From the NCBI GenBank assembly GCA_904066235.2, contig CAJFCV020000006.1, positions 9,362,001 through 9,426,000 on the forward strand: a stretch of 64,000 nt of DNA, written 5' to 3'. The notes under the pieces were generated by a model. The model did not search any database and was not told the origin of the DNA. It saw only the letters and a list, made by a program, of their open reading frames with translations. How positions within the stretch are numbered: the first letter of the stretch is position 1; each line of letters begins with the position of its first letter. Position numbers and translations under genes: made by a program. The DNA comes from Bursaphelenchus xylophilus. Lineage: Eukaryota; Nematoda; Chromadorea; Rhabditida; Aphelenchoididae. This document shows positions 1-12,800 of this stretch, in pieces.

Positions 1-222
1 AGGGCTTTTCAAACTTTTTTCATATTGCCAAATCAATTTCCATGACAACCCCTGTTCGGAATTAATGCGCGGTTTGCCTTTCGTTATAGGGCCGGTAAAA
101 AAGGAGCGGCCCAAAAACAATTGGGCCGAGGAGAGAGGCTGGACATTGTAGTTGTCGCCATAGGCTGAGCTCGAGACTTTTGAGTAATGATATTCAAAAA
201 GTCATCATTTTTAATTTATTTA

Positions 223-3206
223 TTAAATTCTCGATTCGTGCAACTGGAAATCGAACGGATTTGTGGATAAAATGGTTATCGGCTGCTCGTTGGGCTTACA
301 ACTTGAGTCAAAGATGAGTTCCTCAGCGCTGTCGTAGAAGCCGCACTCCTCCAGGATTGGATGTGTTAGTTGAATTTGGCGCTGAACTTGTTCTGAAGAG
401 AAAGTTCTGACATGAGTTAAGAGAGACTTCTAGCCCGAGAAATTTGAAATTTTCAACCCTACCGGTCGCTTCAACAAAATTCACGCTAGCCGCTGCTCTC
501 TTAATAGCCTCCACCATTTCCTGAAGAGCTTTCAGCCCAGCCGTGTCGATATGGGTGACTCCAGAAAAGTCAAAAATGAAGACTCTGGGGACCTGCAACA
601 CAAGACAATTTCCGTTCGTTCCGATCAGCATACCGGTCCAAGCCCTTGGGCATTCCATTTTCGCAACGTTTCTTCCACAGTCTTCTTGAACAATCTTGCG
701 TTTGAGAAGATTAGCATCGCTTCAAACCGATAAATACACATGTCCATCTTGTGCTTTCGCTTCGAATAGCAGGCTTCCCATTTTGGCCATTGCGTTCGCC
801 AAGTTACTATGAGAAGTTGGAAGCATAAGGAGATTATTAAGCCACCAATAACGTCGGTGAGCACGGTAGCTCCAAATGCAACACACCAGAGGACCTGAAA
901 ACGGTCAAAAATTTGAAAAGTCGAGATATTGTTGCTTACAAAGTCGTATCTAGAGATTCGATAGAAGCTTGGGAGCTCTTTGAACCCTTTCAGAATATTT
1001 CGAAGTGCCACTAAGATGATTGCGGCAAGGACGGTCTGAAAAGCACACAATTATAGAGCTTCCTAATACGGCTAATTGCACTCACCATTGGCAAACAGTA
1101 GAAGAAAGAGGCGAAGAACATGACCACGACGAATGTGAAGGCAAATGCTATTAAATTTGCCATCTGAAAACTAACCAATTAGTACAGTAGGGGACCTGAT
1201 TCAGTGGCAAAAAACGTGCCGTTTTGCATTCGGGAAGTATCAAAAATGTGGCAAAATGCTTCCCTGTCCAAGTGAAAAAAATCTCAGATTTCAAAAGCGC
1301 GCCCGCTCTTTTTGTGAGGAAAAGGGCGCGCCCTTCAAAACGAAGTTTTTTCACTTGGAGAGGGAAGCATTTTGCCACATTTTTAATGCTTCCCGGATGC
1401 AAAATGGTACGTTTTTTGCCACTGGATCAGGTCCCTCACTGTACTGTTTAAATAAGCTTTAATTATGCCCGTCTTCAACAACAGATACGCCTCCTTTTTT
1501 ACCTGAGTAACAGCTCCGCACTCTGATAAAATCAACGGTCGACCAAGCCCATTGGCTGCCGGAAAAGTGGGGAAAAGCCCGCTGACTGCCAACGTCGCTC
1601 CAACCGCGTAAATCTCTTGGTTGTCGTCCACGACATAACCCTTCTTCTGGCACATTACAGTGGCGATCGAAAGATGAACCGCCACCATGACGACGGTAAT
1701 AGCTAAAGCGTCCGTCCAAATGTATTGCAATAGCGCGGCATTCGGCATTGCGGGCATTGGAATTCCTTGTGGAATATCGCCGACAATCTTGACGTTAAAG
1801 CGGCCATTAAAATCAAAGAAGTAGCTGATAATTGTGGCCACAATACACTAAATTTTTGATGCTTGATTTTGGGAAATGAAATGAAATTCTCACCAAAATG
1901 AGTTCATAAGGAATTGTCAACTTCTTCTTGAGGCTTGCGTTCAACGCCGGAGTGACTATCATTTTGCCAATGAGCAGAAACGCGACTGAAACAACGCCAA
2001 TCCCGAGGGTCATCAGGTTGGTGTTCGGAATTTGGCTGCAAATGGCGATCACGTTCTGAAAAAAAGTAGAAATTGTTGAAACTTACTTGTTTTTATACAA
2101 GAAGAAAAGCTTTAATTTGTCAACTAAAACATTAACTGCGGAACATCAAGGAACATGTACAGTGGAGGACCTGACCCAGCGGCAAAAGACGTACCATTTT
2201 GCATCCAGGAAGCATCAAAAAATGTGTCAAACTACCTCCATCTCCAAGCGAAAAGCTCAGACTTCAAAAGCGCGTCCGCTTTTTTTGTGAGGCGCCCTTC
2301 AAAACGAAGATTTTTCATTTGGAGAGTGAAGCATTTTGCCACATTTTTGATATTTCGCGGACGCAAAATGGTACATTTTTTGCCACTAGACCAGGTCCCC
2401 CCACTGTATAATATAACTGCGGAACAGCGAGAAACATGTACAGAAAACCACTTTTTTTGGCCGGATATCCTACCTTGAACAAATACAGAAGACCCGAGCT
2501 CCGAATTTTCATAATTCCCAAAAAAGAATCAAATTGAGAGATGAGCACATGAATGGCTGCGCCAGTCACAAATCCGCCGACCAATGCGCCTGAGAAATAC
2601 TCCGTGATAAAGGTGACCCGTAGCGATGCCAGAAATATCTAAACTTTAAGTTTGATCAAAAAACGAGGATCCACAAAGCTCACATGAAACAGGCCGGTCA
2701 AAAATGTGAGCGTGGAAATAATTTCGGTAGGAGTTGTCTCAAAGTCGAGTGTGTCGTCGGCCATTAGTCGACGGACAAGTGCTCCACACATCAACTCAAC
2801 CACGGCAAATGGGCCTAAAAATAGAGTGATTTCACCCCCGTTCAGTCGCTTCCAACCCCTCAGTTCTCTTACCTAAGCTTCCATGCGGCCAAGACGACAG
2901 AAACGGGAAGATCAAGCAAGCCAACAACACCGTATACAGCCCATTTACGGGTGGGATTTCCGCCAAAATCGCATACGCAATTCCCTGCGGGATATTCATG
3001 ATCCCAACGGTCAGCCCTCCGGCTAAATCTTGATACAATTTCTGCAAATTGTAATTGGGCAGCCATTGAATGGAGGGGCAGAACCCAACAAGAGATTTGA
3101 AGAACACATTCTTCGTGCGGAACGGTCGTTTGTAATTATTGACCGTTTTCTGAAGCAGATTCTTCCGCTTGGCCTCCAGATTTACAAACTCCACATTTTG
3201 ATCCAT
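223..3206 (-). CDS. SLC26/SulP-family anion transporter, 10 exons, 623 aa
   Basis: Exons (minus order): 3206-2873, 2814-2684, 2638-2474, 2055-1894, 1847-1503, 1163-1086, 1035-940, 894-634, 592-463, 392-223. They join in frame to 1872 nt ending in TAA. The SulP signature lies near residues 63-91 (GGLTVGIMNIPQGIAYAIL, then PPVNGLY). Hydrophobic transmembrane exons follow, including FPTFPAANGLGR near the end of exon 5. A C-terminal STAS domain begins near residue 525 (VFIFDFSGVTHIDTAGLKAL). The family exchanges sulfate, oxalate, bicarbonate or chloride across the plasma membrane; the substrate cannot be read from sequence. The start is the first in-frame ATG after an in-frame TGA. Length is slightly below typical animal SLC26 proteins because the STAS insert and tail are short. 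Introns 3 and 5 each carry a palindromic MITE. Family assignment is firm; individual exon edges are manual. Confidence 0.9.
1185..1441. mobile_element. Palindromic MITE, family 1, copy 1 (SLC26 intron 5)
   Basis: The ends are inverted repeats: left CAGTAGGGGACCTGATTCAG, right reverse complement CAGTGAGGGACCTGATCCAG. TA flanks both sides (1183-1184, 1442-1443), as for Tc1/mariner-type insertions. The two halves fold into one long hairpin with internal GGCAAAATGCTTCCC and its complement. No coding capacity. Confidence 0.85.
2160..2406. mobile_element. Palindromic MITE, family 1, copy 2 (SLC26 intron 3)
   Basis: Same family as 1185-1441, with TA at 2158-2159 and 2407-2408. The outer flanks are themselves similar (AACTGCGGAACA...ACATGTA on both sides), so the insertion sits in or next to a small local duplication. 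No coding capacity. Confidence 0.85.
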
Positions 3207-3962
3207 TTCAGACAAGATGGAGAAAACATTTTTCGAAGAGTGGAATGTGTGGTGTTGCTCGATAAATCATGCAAATCCGAGTCCACGAGGTCGTGTTTTA
3301 TGATGCCATTTGTACTATAGTTTGTTGATGATTTTTTATTCGGAACAAAAAAAATTTTAAAGGAACTACCGACAGAGGTGAGAGTGTAATCATACAACAC
3401 ATTATTGATAAATCGGATCCGACTCGTTTCAAGTGAGTATTGAGGGATACAAGAAGACCGAAAAATGTGAAAGCTAAATATATCGGGTGTTTGAGAGAGG
3501 GGGAAGTAATAGTTCTAGTTCGTTCGTAATAAAGTTGCTGTAAGTTTTGGCATTGGCATTATGAAGAAAAGAGTCAATTCCATGTCGTCGAAATGATGTC
3601 AGCAACTTTGCGAACGGCCTAGAAAATGAGGAAAGAAGATTACGCCGTCGTGCAGATTGAATATGTTTAGGAGAGTAAGGGGTTGCAGATTCGGGAAGTT
3701 GAAGAGATGGATTTTAGAGCAAAATGAAAAATTTTTGAAGGCTTAGAGATGTAGCATCATAAACTGGCTCAACTTTGGGCTCAAAAGTGGTCAAAAAAGC
3801 TCAAAAAAAGTAATATGCCTCCAGGCTTAGAAGATTTTTTGCTCAGATAGAGCAAATAATACTTTTAAATTTCATCTTCCCAAATCTACAAAAAAAAGGT
3901 GAGCAGTGTGAGAAGATTACAAAAGAAATAATAACAGTCAAAATCCTAAAAATTGGGGAAGT
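3207..3962. other. Intergenic region between SLC26 and the small membrane-protein gene
   Basis: AT-rich, no supported gene. It holds the upstream region of the SLC26 gene on the 3207 side and the 3' flank of the minus-strand small membrane-protein gene on the other. Short open frames here have no splice or family support. Confidence 0.6.
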
Positions 3963-4545
3963 TTAATGGATTGCGCTCCGAGCCTTGGACAAGATAGCGT
4001 CATCGTCCTCCTGACGCAGCTTGATATGATGTTCAATGTAAGAGAGACGACGGGGACCCCAACGACGACGACGCTTGTGACCCATCTGAAAAGAAATAGG
4101 GTTAAACGGGTCTTAAAATTGGTTGTTTAATATTAGGGTAAGCCAAAAAAATTTTCCAATTTCTATGTATCTTTTTTCCAATTGTTTTTTTACGAAGTAA
4201 AGATTTTTATATGAATGTATATTATATATATTTTTAAAGGTCTTGAACTGCTTTATCATAATATGTACGAAAACTTTTAATAGGTCTTTTGTTTAAAAAT
4301 TTTTAACTTGTAGAAAAAACATGGAATAATCTGTCATCATAAATTTAAAAAGCGAAATTTTGAATCATAAATTTCCCTATATAGCCGCATCAACTTACCA
4401 GCTCCATTTTCGTGAGCTCATCATCCGGCAAAATGAAGCACCAGTTGAGGCAGGTCACCGAGATCACCAGCAGGATTAACCCAAACACCACGGCACAAAC
4501 AACCACACCCATGTAGTCCAAGGCGGAGAATTCCTGGATCGGCAT
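3963..4545 (-). CDS. Small single-pass membrane protein, 2 exons, 89 aa, unrecognised
   Basis: Exon 1 is 4545-4399 and exon 2 is 4085-3963, joined in phase 0 across a 313-nt intron with donor GTAAGTTG and acceptor TTTTCAG. The protein has a short N-terminus (MPIQEFSALDYMG), one long hydrophobic segment at about residues 13-37 including CLNWCF, an acidic stretch (PDDELTK), then a very basic block GHKRRRRWGPRRLSYIEHH and a mixed-charge tail. A TTTTGCAG acceptor just upstream of the ATG suggests trans-splicing, so I chose MPIQ as the start. The gene is divergent from the kinase at 4837 with about 290 bp between starts, so the promoters may be shared. I do not recognise the family. Placement at a membrane with a basic cytoplasmic tail is inference from composition. 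Confidence 0.75.
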
Positions 4546-4836
4546 TGTGCGAGGCGCTGATAGAAGCTGCAAAATATTCGACTTTAAAAAAATCCTTTGA
4601 AAATATGAATAAATTCGCGATAAAATTCGATAAAATGGTCAAAAATCTCAAAAGTATTGATAAAAAATAGTCATCATGACATTTTTTATTGCAGCAGAGA
4701 CCTAAATTTTCGGTTAAATTATGCAAATTTCCTGTCAAAAAACTTAAACTCCCGCCAAATTTTCATTCCGCTTTCATTTCGATCAGTTCGCTCGCGTCGT
4801 GCTGTTGGTTGTTCGCATCCCCCTCCCTTGGCAATC
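4546..4836. promoter_or_regulatory. Divergent promoter interval (small membrane protein / kinase)
   Basis: The two start codons face away from each other across these 291 bp, so the 5' control of both genes must lie here or in introns. No TATA box of the kind seen at the peptide genes is obvious. The stretch just before 4837 is pyrimidine- and GC-richer than its surroundings. Confidence 0.4.
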
Positions 4837-7054
4837 ATGTCCGAAGAAGAGTTTGATGAAGATCTCGGGATCAAAAAGGTACCCTCGGCTTTAAAATTGC
4901 CTCTTATTCCCAGGGCACAATGATAAAAGGCCGAGTGGATTACGTTGTACTGAAAGTGTTGGGCGAAGGCGGCTTCGGCTCCGTTTTTCTGGTCCACGAC
5001 GGCAACAAGGAGTGCGCCATGAAAGTGGAGAAGAAGATCGAAACCCGGCGACACAGCAAGCTCAAGATGGAGGTAAAATACGTTCAGTGTTTTTGTCGTA
5101 TTAGTAAAACTTCTAATCAGAGGTTTTAGGGTCTACTGGGAATTTTAATGTACATGTTAGTAATTGTAATCATCACTGCCTTTCAGATTAGCATCCTCAA
5201 GACGATCGCAAAGCTTCGAAAAGACCGCCAGGTGGACACGGACAAATCAACTGTCGAGAAAAAGGTAAAGAAATTTGGGGGTAAAATACGAGCCCGATTG
5301 ATCTTTCTACGTATTCAATCTGGAGAGAAATTTCATAACTTTGACTAGGGAATTTGGTCAAAAAATATGACTTTCTGCCGTTTTTGGCTTCATTACACAG
5401 TGTTTTAGCAAATATAGAAAGATTAATTGTTTCTGTGACCTCTTGATTTAGAATAGTCTCTGATCTGTAGGGGTCCTATGTTATAATAAATATCTTGGCT
5501 TCCGTAGCAATTCAGAGGCTGGAATTTTTGACAATTCGTAAGTGAGATAAATGGGCAAAATTTCACAAAAAAAATCGGCAAAATTTCAAAAAACTTTTTT
5601 TGCAGCTCAAAAATAAATCTTGGTTAAAAAAACCCCGAAAAGTTCGAATTTGTCATCAAAAAAAATCCAACAAAAAAATCGCCTTTCCCTTTCGAATTGC
5701 ACCTTATACGTTTAGCCGAGACGAGAGAACCATTTTACGGATATCATCGACCGGGGCCGCGAACCCACGTTCTTCTTCATGGTCATTGATTTGGTCGGGA
5801 AATCGTTGGCGGATTTGAAAATGCTGAGACAGGAGAAGGTGTTCAGTCTTGGCACAGGCCTCGGAGTTGGAATTCAATGTCTGGAAGCCATCGAAGACCT
5901 GCACGAGGTCCAATTTATCCATCGAGACATCAAGCCGGCCAATTATGCGTGTGGAAGACCACCTAATACCCATGTTGTAAGTGGATTGAAAAAAAATTTG
6001 AGTTTTTACGGCGCAACCTAATTTTTTTATTGAACTTTTGGGCGATTGAAAAGACTAATGTCCTATAATTTCCTTGAGGGAAAAAATTAGCTTCTAATTT
6101 TATTTTTTTCCACACCAAAATATGTACTTTTAGATCTATATCTTGGACTTTGGTATTGCCCGAAAAGTAATGAACAAAGATCAGCAGCTGAAGACGCCCA
6201 GAGAAAGAGTTGGATTCAAGGGAACTGTAAGATTTGCATCATTGGCTTGCCATCGGAATCAGGAATTGGCACGAAAAGACGATGTGGAATGCTGGTTATA
6301 CATGATGATGGACTTGCTGGTCAAACCGGGTAAGATTTTTGATTTTAAAAGTCTAACTAGTGGTTGAAATTTAATAAATTTAGGTTGTGAAGTAGTACTA
6401 TGTAGCGTTTTTATTAATTTTTGGCGTTTTGGCAAAAAAATCAATTTTGAGCTAGGGCGCGAGCTGCCAATTGTAATTATGAAGATGGACTGCTGCACAA
6501 ATTTTCAGACTATTATTACTAAATTAGAAGTTTTGGCGATTAAATATCTAAATCAAAATTCTAATTAAGCGTATTTTTACACTGCTACCTAGGGCGCGAG
6601 CTGCCCATTGTAACTATGAAGACGGACTGCTGCACAAACTTTTAGAAGTATTCTGCCACTGTAGAAGTTTTGGCAATTAATTATCTGGTTCAACTATCTA
6701 GTCAAACGTATTTTCAATTGCTGCCTAGGGCGCGAGCTGCCAACCCTACATTTTTCAAATTTTGCTATAACTTTAATTCTTTCAGGTCTTCCTTGGCGCA
6801 AAGAAAGCGACAAAGACGTTGTAGGCGAGATGAAGAAGAATATCCGCGACGAGAAGACCCAGGTTCACAAAGACTTTTACGGCGACCTCAAATCAAAACC
6901 CAAATTTCATCTAATTCTCACCTATTTGGAAGGCTTACAATATGTGGACACTCCAGATTACAAGTACATTTATAACTTGCTCCGCGAAATCGGCAAGGAA
7001 AACAATGTGGATGTGGATGCACCGTACGATTGGGAAGTGGAACAGAAGAAATGA
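4837..7054 (+). CDS. Tau-tubulin/casein kinase 1-like protein kinase, 6 exons, 334 aa
   Basis: Exons 4837-4878, 4914-5072, 5187-5264, 5716-5976, 6134-6329 and 6786-7054 join in frame (1005 nt). Catalytic landmarks are all present: glycine loop GEGGFGSV, ATP-site lysine in CAMKVEKK, alpha-C glutamate in KMEISILK, HRDIKPAN, LDFG, and the CK1/TTBK-type segment GFKGTVRFASLACH followed by DDVECWLYMMMDLL and LPWR. The CK1-group FASxxxH replaces the APE motif. The order and the W/Y-rich helix resemble the nematode-expanded TTBK-like clade, many of whose members are germline kinases; that expression is not visible here. The protein is little more than a kinase domain, with a short acidic N-terminus and no long C-terminal tail. 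It should be active, since no key residue is missing. The start has MSEEEFDED in good context, and a 35-nt first intron follows. Confidence 0.9.
6364..6785. repeat. Triplicated segment in last kinase intron
   Basis: The last part of intron 5 repeats the phrase CTAGGGCGCGAGCTGCC three times (starting near 6453, 6591 and 6725). The first two are each followed by a similar TTGTAA(T/C)TATGAAGA(T/C)GGACTGCTGCACAAA block; all three are separated by AT-rich sequence with GAAGTTTTGGC. This is a degenerate tandem repeat of about 137 bp. Confidence 0.7.
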
Positions 7055-9898
7055 AAATGAAAATTGTTTTGAGATCCGTGCATAAATGAAGATTTTTCAG
7101 GAGAGATGTGGAAATTAAAAAAAAAATAATTTTTTTTAAAAATGTAAAAAGACATGTAAAATTTTTGAAATTCAAAAGATTAAAAAAAAATTCCAAAAAA
7201 GTATCAAAAAATTCAACAGTTTTAAAAATCCGCCTTAAATTTCGAACATTCTTTCCCATTTTCCAAAAAATTATAGCGTTTGGCCCGATTCATCGTGGTC
7301 TAGGCCATTGCTTTTTCCGCAAAAACCCGCATTGGCCACGCCTTTCGGAAATTAGAGAGCTCAAACATCTATCAAAACGGGAAAACCTCCACGAAAAAAC
7401 GGCATTGCCCGCAGGTCATGACTTCAATGTTTTGTCATCTTGCGGCAAAATCTAGGTTCTTGTATTGTAGCTGTGGCTGTCTAATTTTGGCGCCGCTTAT
7501 TATGCGCATTATGGCCGAAAGGCGGCGAGGAAATTGACCGCTCAGGGTTTGAGCGGTCAAATTTTCCCCCCACCGCTCTTTCGCACTTTCCTCTGGCCCA
7601 CCGAAAATCCCCGCTTCGCAAAGGCAGCAAGGGGGCCAAGGGAGGGGAGAAGAAACGGGAAAAGGATGGGTATTTGTCCTCGGAATGACCAATCAAGTAA
7701 GTGGTCCTGGAGACGGAGGAAGAGGTGATCTCGGCTCACGCCAAGTTCGCGGCTCAAGTACGGTACACGTGAGGCAATGGTTCAGCGGGTTTTGTGAGGA
7801 ATTTGCTGCAGACTTTTTTGACAAGAAGAATTGGAGCTGAGAAGTTGAAGGCGGGTTTTGGAACTCCTGAGATGAGAAATGAAATTGCGCAGGAGAAGAA
7901 GAGCTTGAGCTGGATAGAAAAACGGCACGGTCAAAAACTGTAAAACGTGCTGACAATGAGCAGGACTTAATGAAATTTATCGAAAATTTGAAATGGAATA
8001 TTGGAAGATTTACTCGAAATGTTGTAGCCCGCTGTTTTCAGAAATCGCCGACATTTTTTACCTCAAAAAAGGCTCTATTTGACATTACCCTTTTGACTGT
8101 AAAATTTACGAACACATCTCTTCGTACGACGGGCTCATACCAATTTTTTGGCGCTAGAAGTTGCCTCGTAGAGCTATTATGACAAATCCCGCAAAATGTT
8201 TTACCCCGTCCAGCAAAAATTGAACCTTTTTTGTAAATTTATTCGGGGCAAAAAAATAAAATCCACAACACAATTTTAAAATATAGATTGACAAAGTAAT
8301 ATTGGAGATTTTTGTTACAATCGAAGACATTATTTGCAGAGATCAAACGTGGCTCAACGCGAGCCTCATTTCTGATGAGATCGTAGCTCAAAGTACGTTT
8401 CAATGTGTTTTTTTTATATTCACAATGGGAAGAAAGGGAGAAAGAGAGCAAGGGAAGAAATAAAAAGAAAACGGCCGTATAAAGGTTGTCTGGCCTTCGT
8501 TTTGAACATAAAGCATACGAGTCATTCTTTGACGTTGAAATAAACACGAAATAAAAAAAGAAAAATAAAAAAAATTGAAATTTTTATAAATAAATGTAAG
8601 CTACTTAGTTAGCCAGAAAAAACATTCAAAAAACATTTTCCTACAGTGAAATTCTGATTTAGAGAAGATTAAGCGGAAATTAGATGACTTAAAAAAATGC
8701 CCTCAGCCTTCCCCCGGCATTCTACCGCATTCCGTTTCCCGCCATTTCGGCTCAAAAAGAAGCATGGAAGAGAGGAGGCGGGGAAAAGGCTTCGGCCGAA
8801 ACGAAAAGGAAATGTGACCCATGAAGAGCGGTCATTGAGTTCGGGACGAAACCATGGCAAAGTTCATATTATACGGTGAAAAAGTCTGAACAAAATCCGA
8901 GACAAATATGATTTCAGAACTACCGTATAATAAAATTTAGTATATTGAGCCCGTCTATGACATGATCAAAAGTTCACGAGTCAATTTTAGTCCACAATGA
9001 GCTCAATTAACTTTCGATTATTGGCTGTAAACCCCGTATAATCAGCTCTCCCAATTTTATCATCTCCTTTATTACCTTTATCTAAAGCTCCTTCCAAATA
9101 GCAGCTGAAATTTGAACGTTATTTGAAGGCAAAGTGCATTTGCTAAATTTACTCCCTTCCGATTACTCGAATTGGCATATTTTTTTAAGCTCCAAAACGG
9201 TGTTTGCATAGAAGAGAAGGAAAAAAGGTTATAAATGGAAATATATTATATAGCAGCTGGCCCAAGAAATTAGGGAAATCATACATTATTTCTTAATGAA
9301 TCCGCATCCAAAAGAGTAAGTGAAAAAAAAGAAAAAAGATTGTGAGAAAGGCTCATTGTGGCTCAAATTTGACGTCATAGAGGTTTTAGCTTCTGTTCGC
9401 AAACTTTTAAACCTATAAACTATATACTCAGAACAATGGCTCGCGGCTCAAAGCGAAAAGGGTCGAACCTTGATCCCTTTAAAAATATAATTCTTTATTG
9501 TTTTGGCTGGGATTTTGAGACAGGGTTGTGTAATTGGCTATCTGAGCTTTTACGGGATGAAGAATCTTTTCTGAAGATAGTATTTTTGAAGTAAAGAATA
9601 ACTGTGATGCAAAAAATCAAAATTTTAGTTGGACGAAGGCTTGTTTTCAGCGTAAAAAAGCCCATGTTTAAGATCCTTGAAACGACTGAAAATTTACTCA
9701 TTTCAATCGACCTCTCTCTTCTTCAAATTAGTATGACCAACAACACTTTAATAGAATTGTAAAAATTGTTTATTAAATTTTTTCTTGTTACTAGATTTCC
9801 TACCAATAAAGCCACTACATTTGTTATATATAATTATAATATTATGCAATTACATAGATACAATATCAACCGGCAAAGATACTACAAATATTATATTA
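7055..9898. other. Long intergenic region, no convincing gene
   Basis: From 7490 to 7760 the DNA is GC-richer and includes a perfect hairpin, GACCGCTCAGGGTTTGAGCGGTC, near 7537. An open frame 7685-7840 (+) begins ATGACCAATCAAGTAAGTGG and could encode about 51 residues, but GTAAGT in its fifth codon is a good splice donor, so it may instead be a first exon. From 8240 to 9780 I see only AT-rich sequence with several similar short phrases and no supported coding. Confidence 0.5.
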
Positions 9899-12800
9899 TT
9901 ATTTCACCAAGTTGTTGTTCAGTTTGTCAGCATACATTTCCTTAATCTTCCGCCTCAAAACTTTTCCATTGGGGTTTCGAGGAATAATGTCCATAAAATG
10001 GATGCCGCCAACAATCTTCTTGAATCCGCTGACTTCGGCTGAAAATTTGAATAAAATTGAGGCTACAATTACATTTTTCCTAAATAGCCTGAACTTTCTG
10101 TGGGTCTTGCTTGAAAAAACGAATGCCCAGACAAAAAAAATCTCCAGTTACCGAGTCTCAGCTATATACGACATACAACAGACGTTTTTTTCCTTTCCTG
10201 AAATCTCAAGGAACTTACAATTCACCGCCATCAAGCACTCCTCCTCCGTCAAACTCTCATCCGCTTTCACCACAAACCCAGTGATCCTCTCATCTGTCTC
10301 CTCATCCGGCAATCCCACCACCACGCAATCCTTAACTTTCGGGTGTCCCATTAGCAGATCTTCCAGCTCAGCCGGTGACACTTGACGTCCTGATACCTTT
10401 ATCATCTCCTTTTTGCGATCCACCAGAAAGACAAAAGAATCCTCATCAACGTATCCAATATCTCCAGTGTCCATCCAACCGTCGGCGGTGTAAAGTTCGG
10501 CATTGGCTTTCGGATTGTTTAGATAACCAGGGGTGCAGGAGGGTAGACGGACTTGAACCTCTCCAATTTCGTTGACTCCAAGCTCTCGTTTGGCTTCTGG
10601 ATCCCAGACCTTAAAAATGAACGATTAGAATAAGTTTTTCTAATCGGGAGTTATTGTAATGGGTTGCTCAGAAAGTTCCGTCGTTTTTTTATTCTTTTGT
10701 TTTACAAGAATTTGTTCATTGTTTGGTAATGTGAATATATTCACTTGGTACAGCTTTTTCTCCTCTACAAAACTGTGCTTTTAATTTTTTTGAAAATTTA
10801 ATTTTTTATTATTTTTCAGGCTCAAAAGTGAACCATCCAAGAGGCAAAAATTTGCGTTACCGACACTTTTTTAGTTTTTCATCGAGGACAAAAAATGCAT
10901 CGGGAAATGCTTGAAAATAACCCCACGGTTAACAAGGAGCTCTATGTTGCCCAGCTACACCTTGTGAATATAGCTATTCGGCAGAAAAAACAAAGCCAAG
11001 TCATCTTGCAAAAAAAGTCCATAAAAACCTACTCTAACTTCAGTGTTCGGCACAATTCTTCCTGTAGCAGTTACTGGATTAGGACTCATCAAATCATGAC
11101 AAGCAATCAACATGCATTCAGTCATCCCGTAACATTGCCCAACCATTGTTACATAGCCCAGATATTTTCTGATTTCAGCGGCGACTTTATCTTTAATTGG
11201 GCCACCTCCGGCTATGACCATTCTTAGACTCTTGAGGCTTTCTGGATGCGTTTTCTTCCAATGGATGAGATCAAGGAGCAACATTGGTGAGAGGAAGTAG
11301 GTTTTTATCTAAAAATTGATGAGTTTAGGGTCTTACAATAAAGGAATTTTGTTAACGAGAGAGTAGTGAAAAGAGGAGAGTCGGTCAGAGAAATCATTCA
11401 TTTTTTTTTCTTACTTGATATTTATCGATAGCTGCTGCAACATCTTCAATTTTAGCGGTTCGATTAAAGACAGCGGTGGCTCCGGACATCATTGCGACGC
11501 AAGTTATCAGTTGACCATATCCAAAGCCCAATGGCAACGCAATCAGAAACTTTTCGTCCCGCCAATTCCAGTTTTTATCGATTTTCTTGGCCACTCGGTC
11601 GGTGTAAAAGCTGAAATTTTGACATAAAACATGACTTTCAAACCTAGCGTAAGGACATACTATAATATTATATTATACGCAAATCAAAAAAATTCAAAAG
11701 AGCTACCTAAGACAGCTTTCTGTAGCGAAAGCATTTGTAAAATGCGTCACGATGACGCCTTTCCTCAGGCCAGTTGTTCCACTTGACGCTGGTAGCGAGT
11801 AAATATCCTTTTTGACATCAATTTCAACGTTCGGCAAATAACTCGCTTTAATCTTCATAATATCTTCAAACCGGATGATTTTGATCTTTGGGTTCTCGAC
11901 AGAGTCTTCCAATCCAACTGTGAAGATGAACTAAAAATTCAAGAGATTTTATGAACTGAATGTGAGAATTAACCCACCTTGACATGAGGAACTTCATGGA
12001 GAAAGCTGAGGATCTTTGGAAGGGCATAGGCTTGGACGATGACAATTTTCGCGGCACAAAGACGGGTTTGATGGAGGAGTTCGTCTGCAAAGGCGGGTTT
12101 GAAAGTTTTGTGATCGGCTTTAGAGAAGACGTATTTTATTAAAAAAAAACTATTGGGAAAAGTCATCCTTTTTGAATTCAAATCACGGTTTCTGTAGGGC
12201 CTTATAAGCAGCATTTTTTTCTCGGTCAAACTCACGGGTTTACAGTGGAATACGCTGTACAAAAAAAATAGCTCAAAGAAATTATTTCTTATACAGTGAG
12301 GAACCGGATCCAATGGCAAAAAACGTCTCATTTTGCATCCCGGAAGGAACCAAAATGTCTCCAAACCCTCCGTTTCTCTAAGCTAAAGAACCCCGCTTTG
12401 AAGAGCCCGCCTTGAAAGAAAGGGCGCGCTTTTCAAAGCGGAGTTTTTTAGCTTAGAGAAGGGAAGGGTTTGGAGTCATTGTGGTACCTTCCGGGTTGCA
12501 AAATGAGGCCTTTTTTGCCATTGGATCACGTCCCTCACTGTAGAAGGGTGTCGTTGCTTCGTACTGCCCTAAAATTAGCTCTGTCGACCTCTGAAACTGT
12601 CCGTTATTGTCAGATTTTGTTCTATGAGAATTTGTTTTTATGAGGTTCTTCCACTCTAAGCTTGTAGTTTCATTGAAATTCAGTTGTCTGAGTTTAGTTC
12701 GCAAATTTCGAAAAGTTCTTTTTTTGTAAAATACGGTGCTGCCAATGTAATAATTTTTTGCCAAAAACAGCTTTCCAGAATACTTACGCTCCGTGTAAAC

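Noticed and set aside
625..1050. Single long minus-strand frame as one exon
   Set aside because: It runs through an intron (895-939). Splicing with GTAAGC and TTTTCAG keeps the frame and the SLC26 structure.
10895..11227. 110-aa plus-strand frame as a host gene
   Set aside because: Its first part looks like a mariner transposase fragment and the rest is the antisense of synthetase A exon 5.
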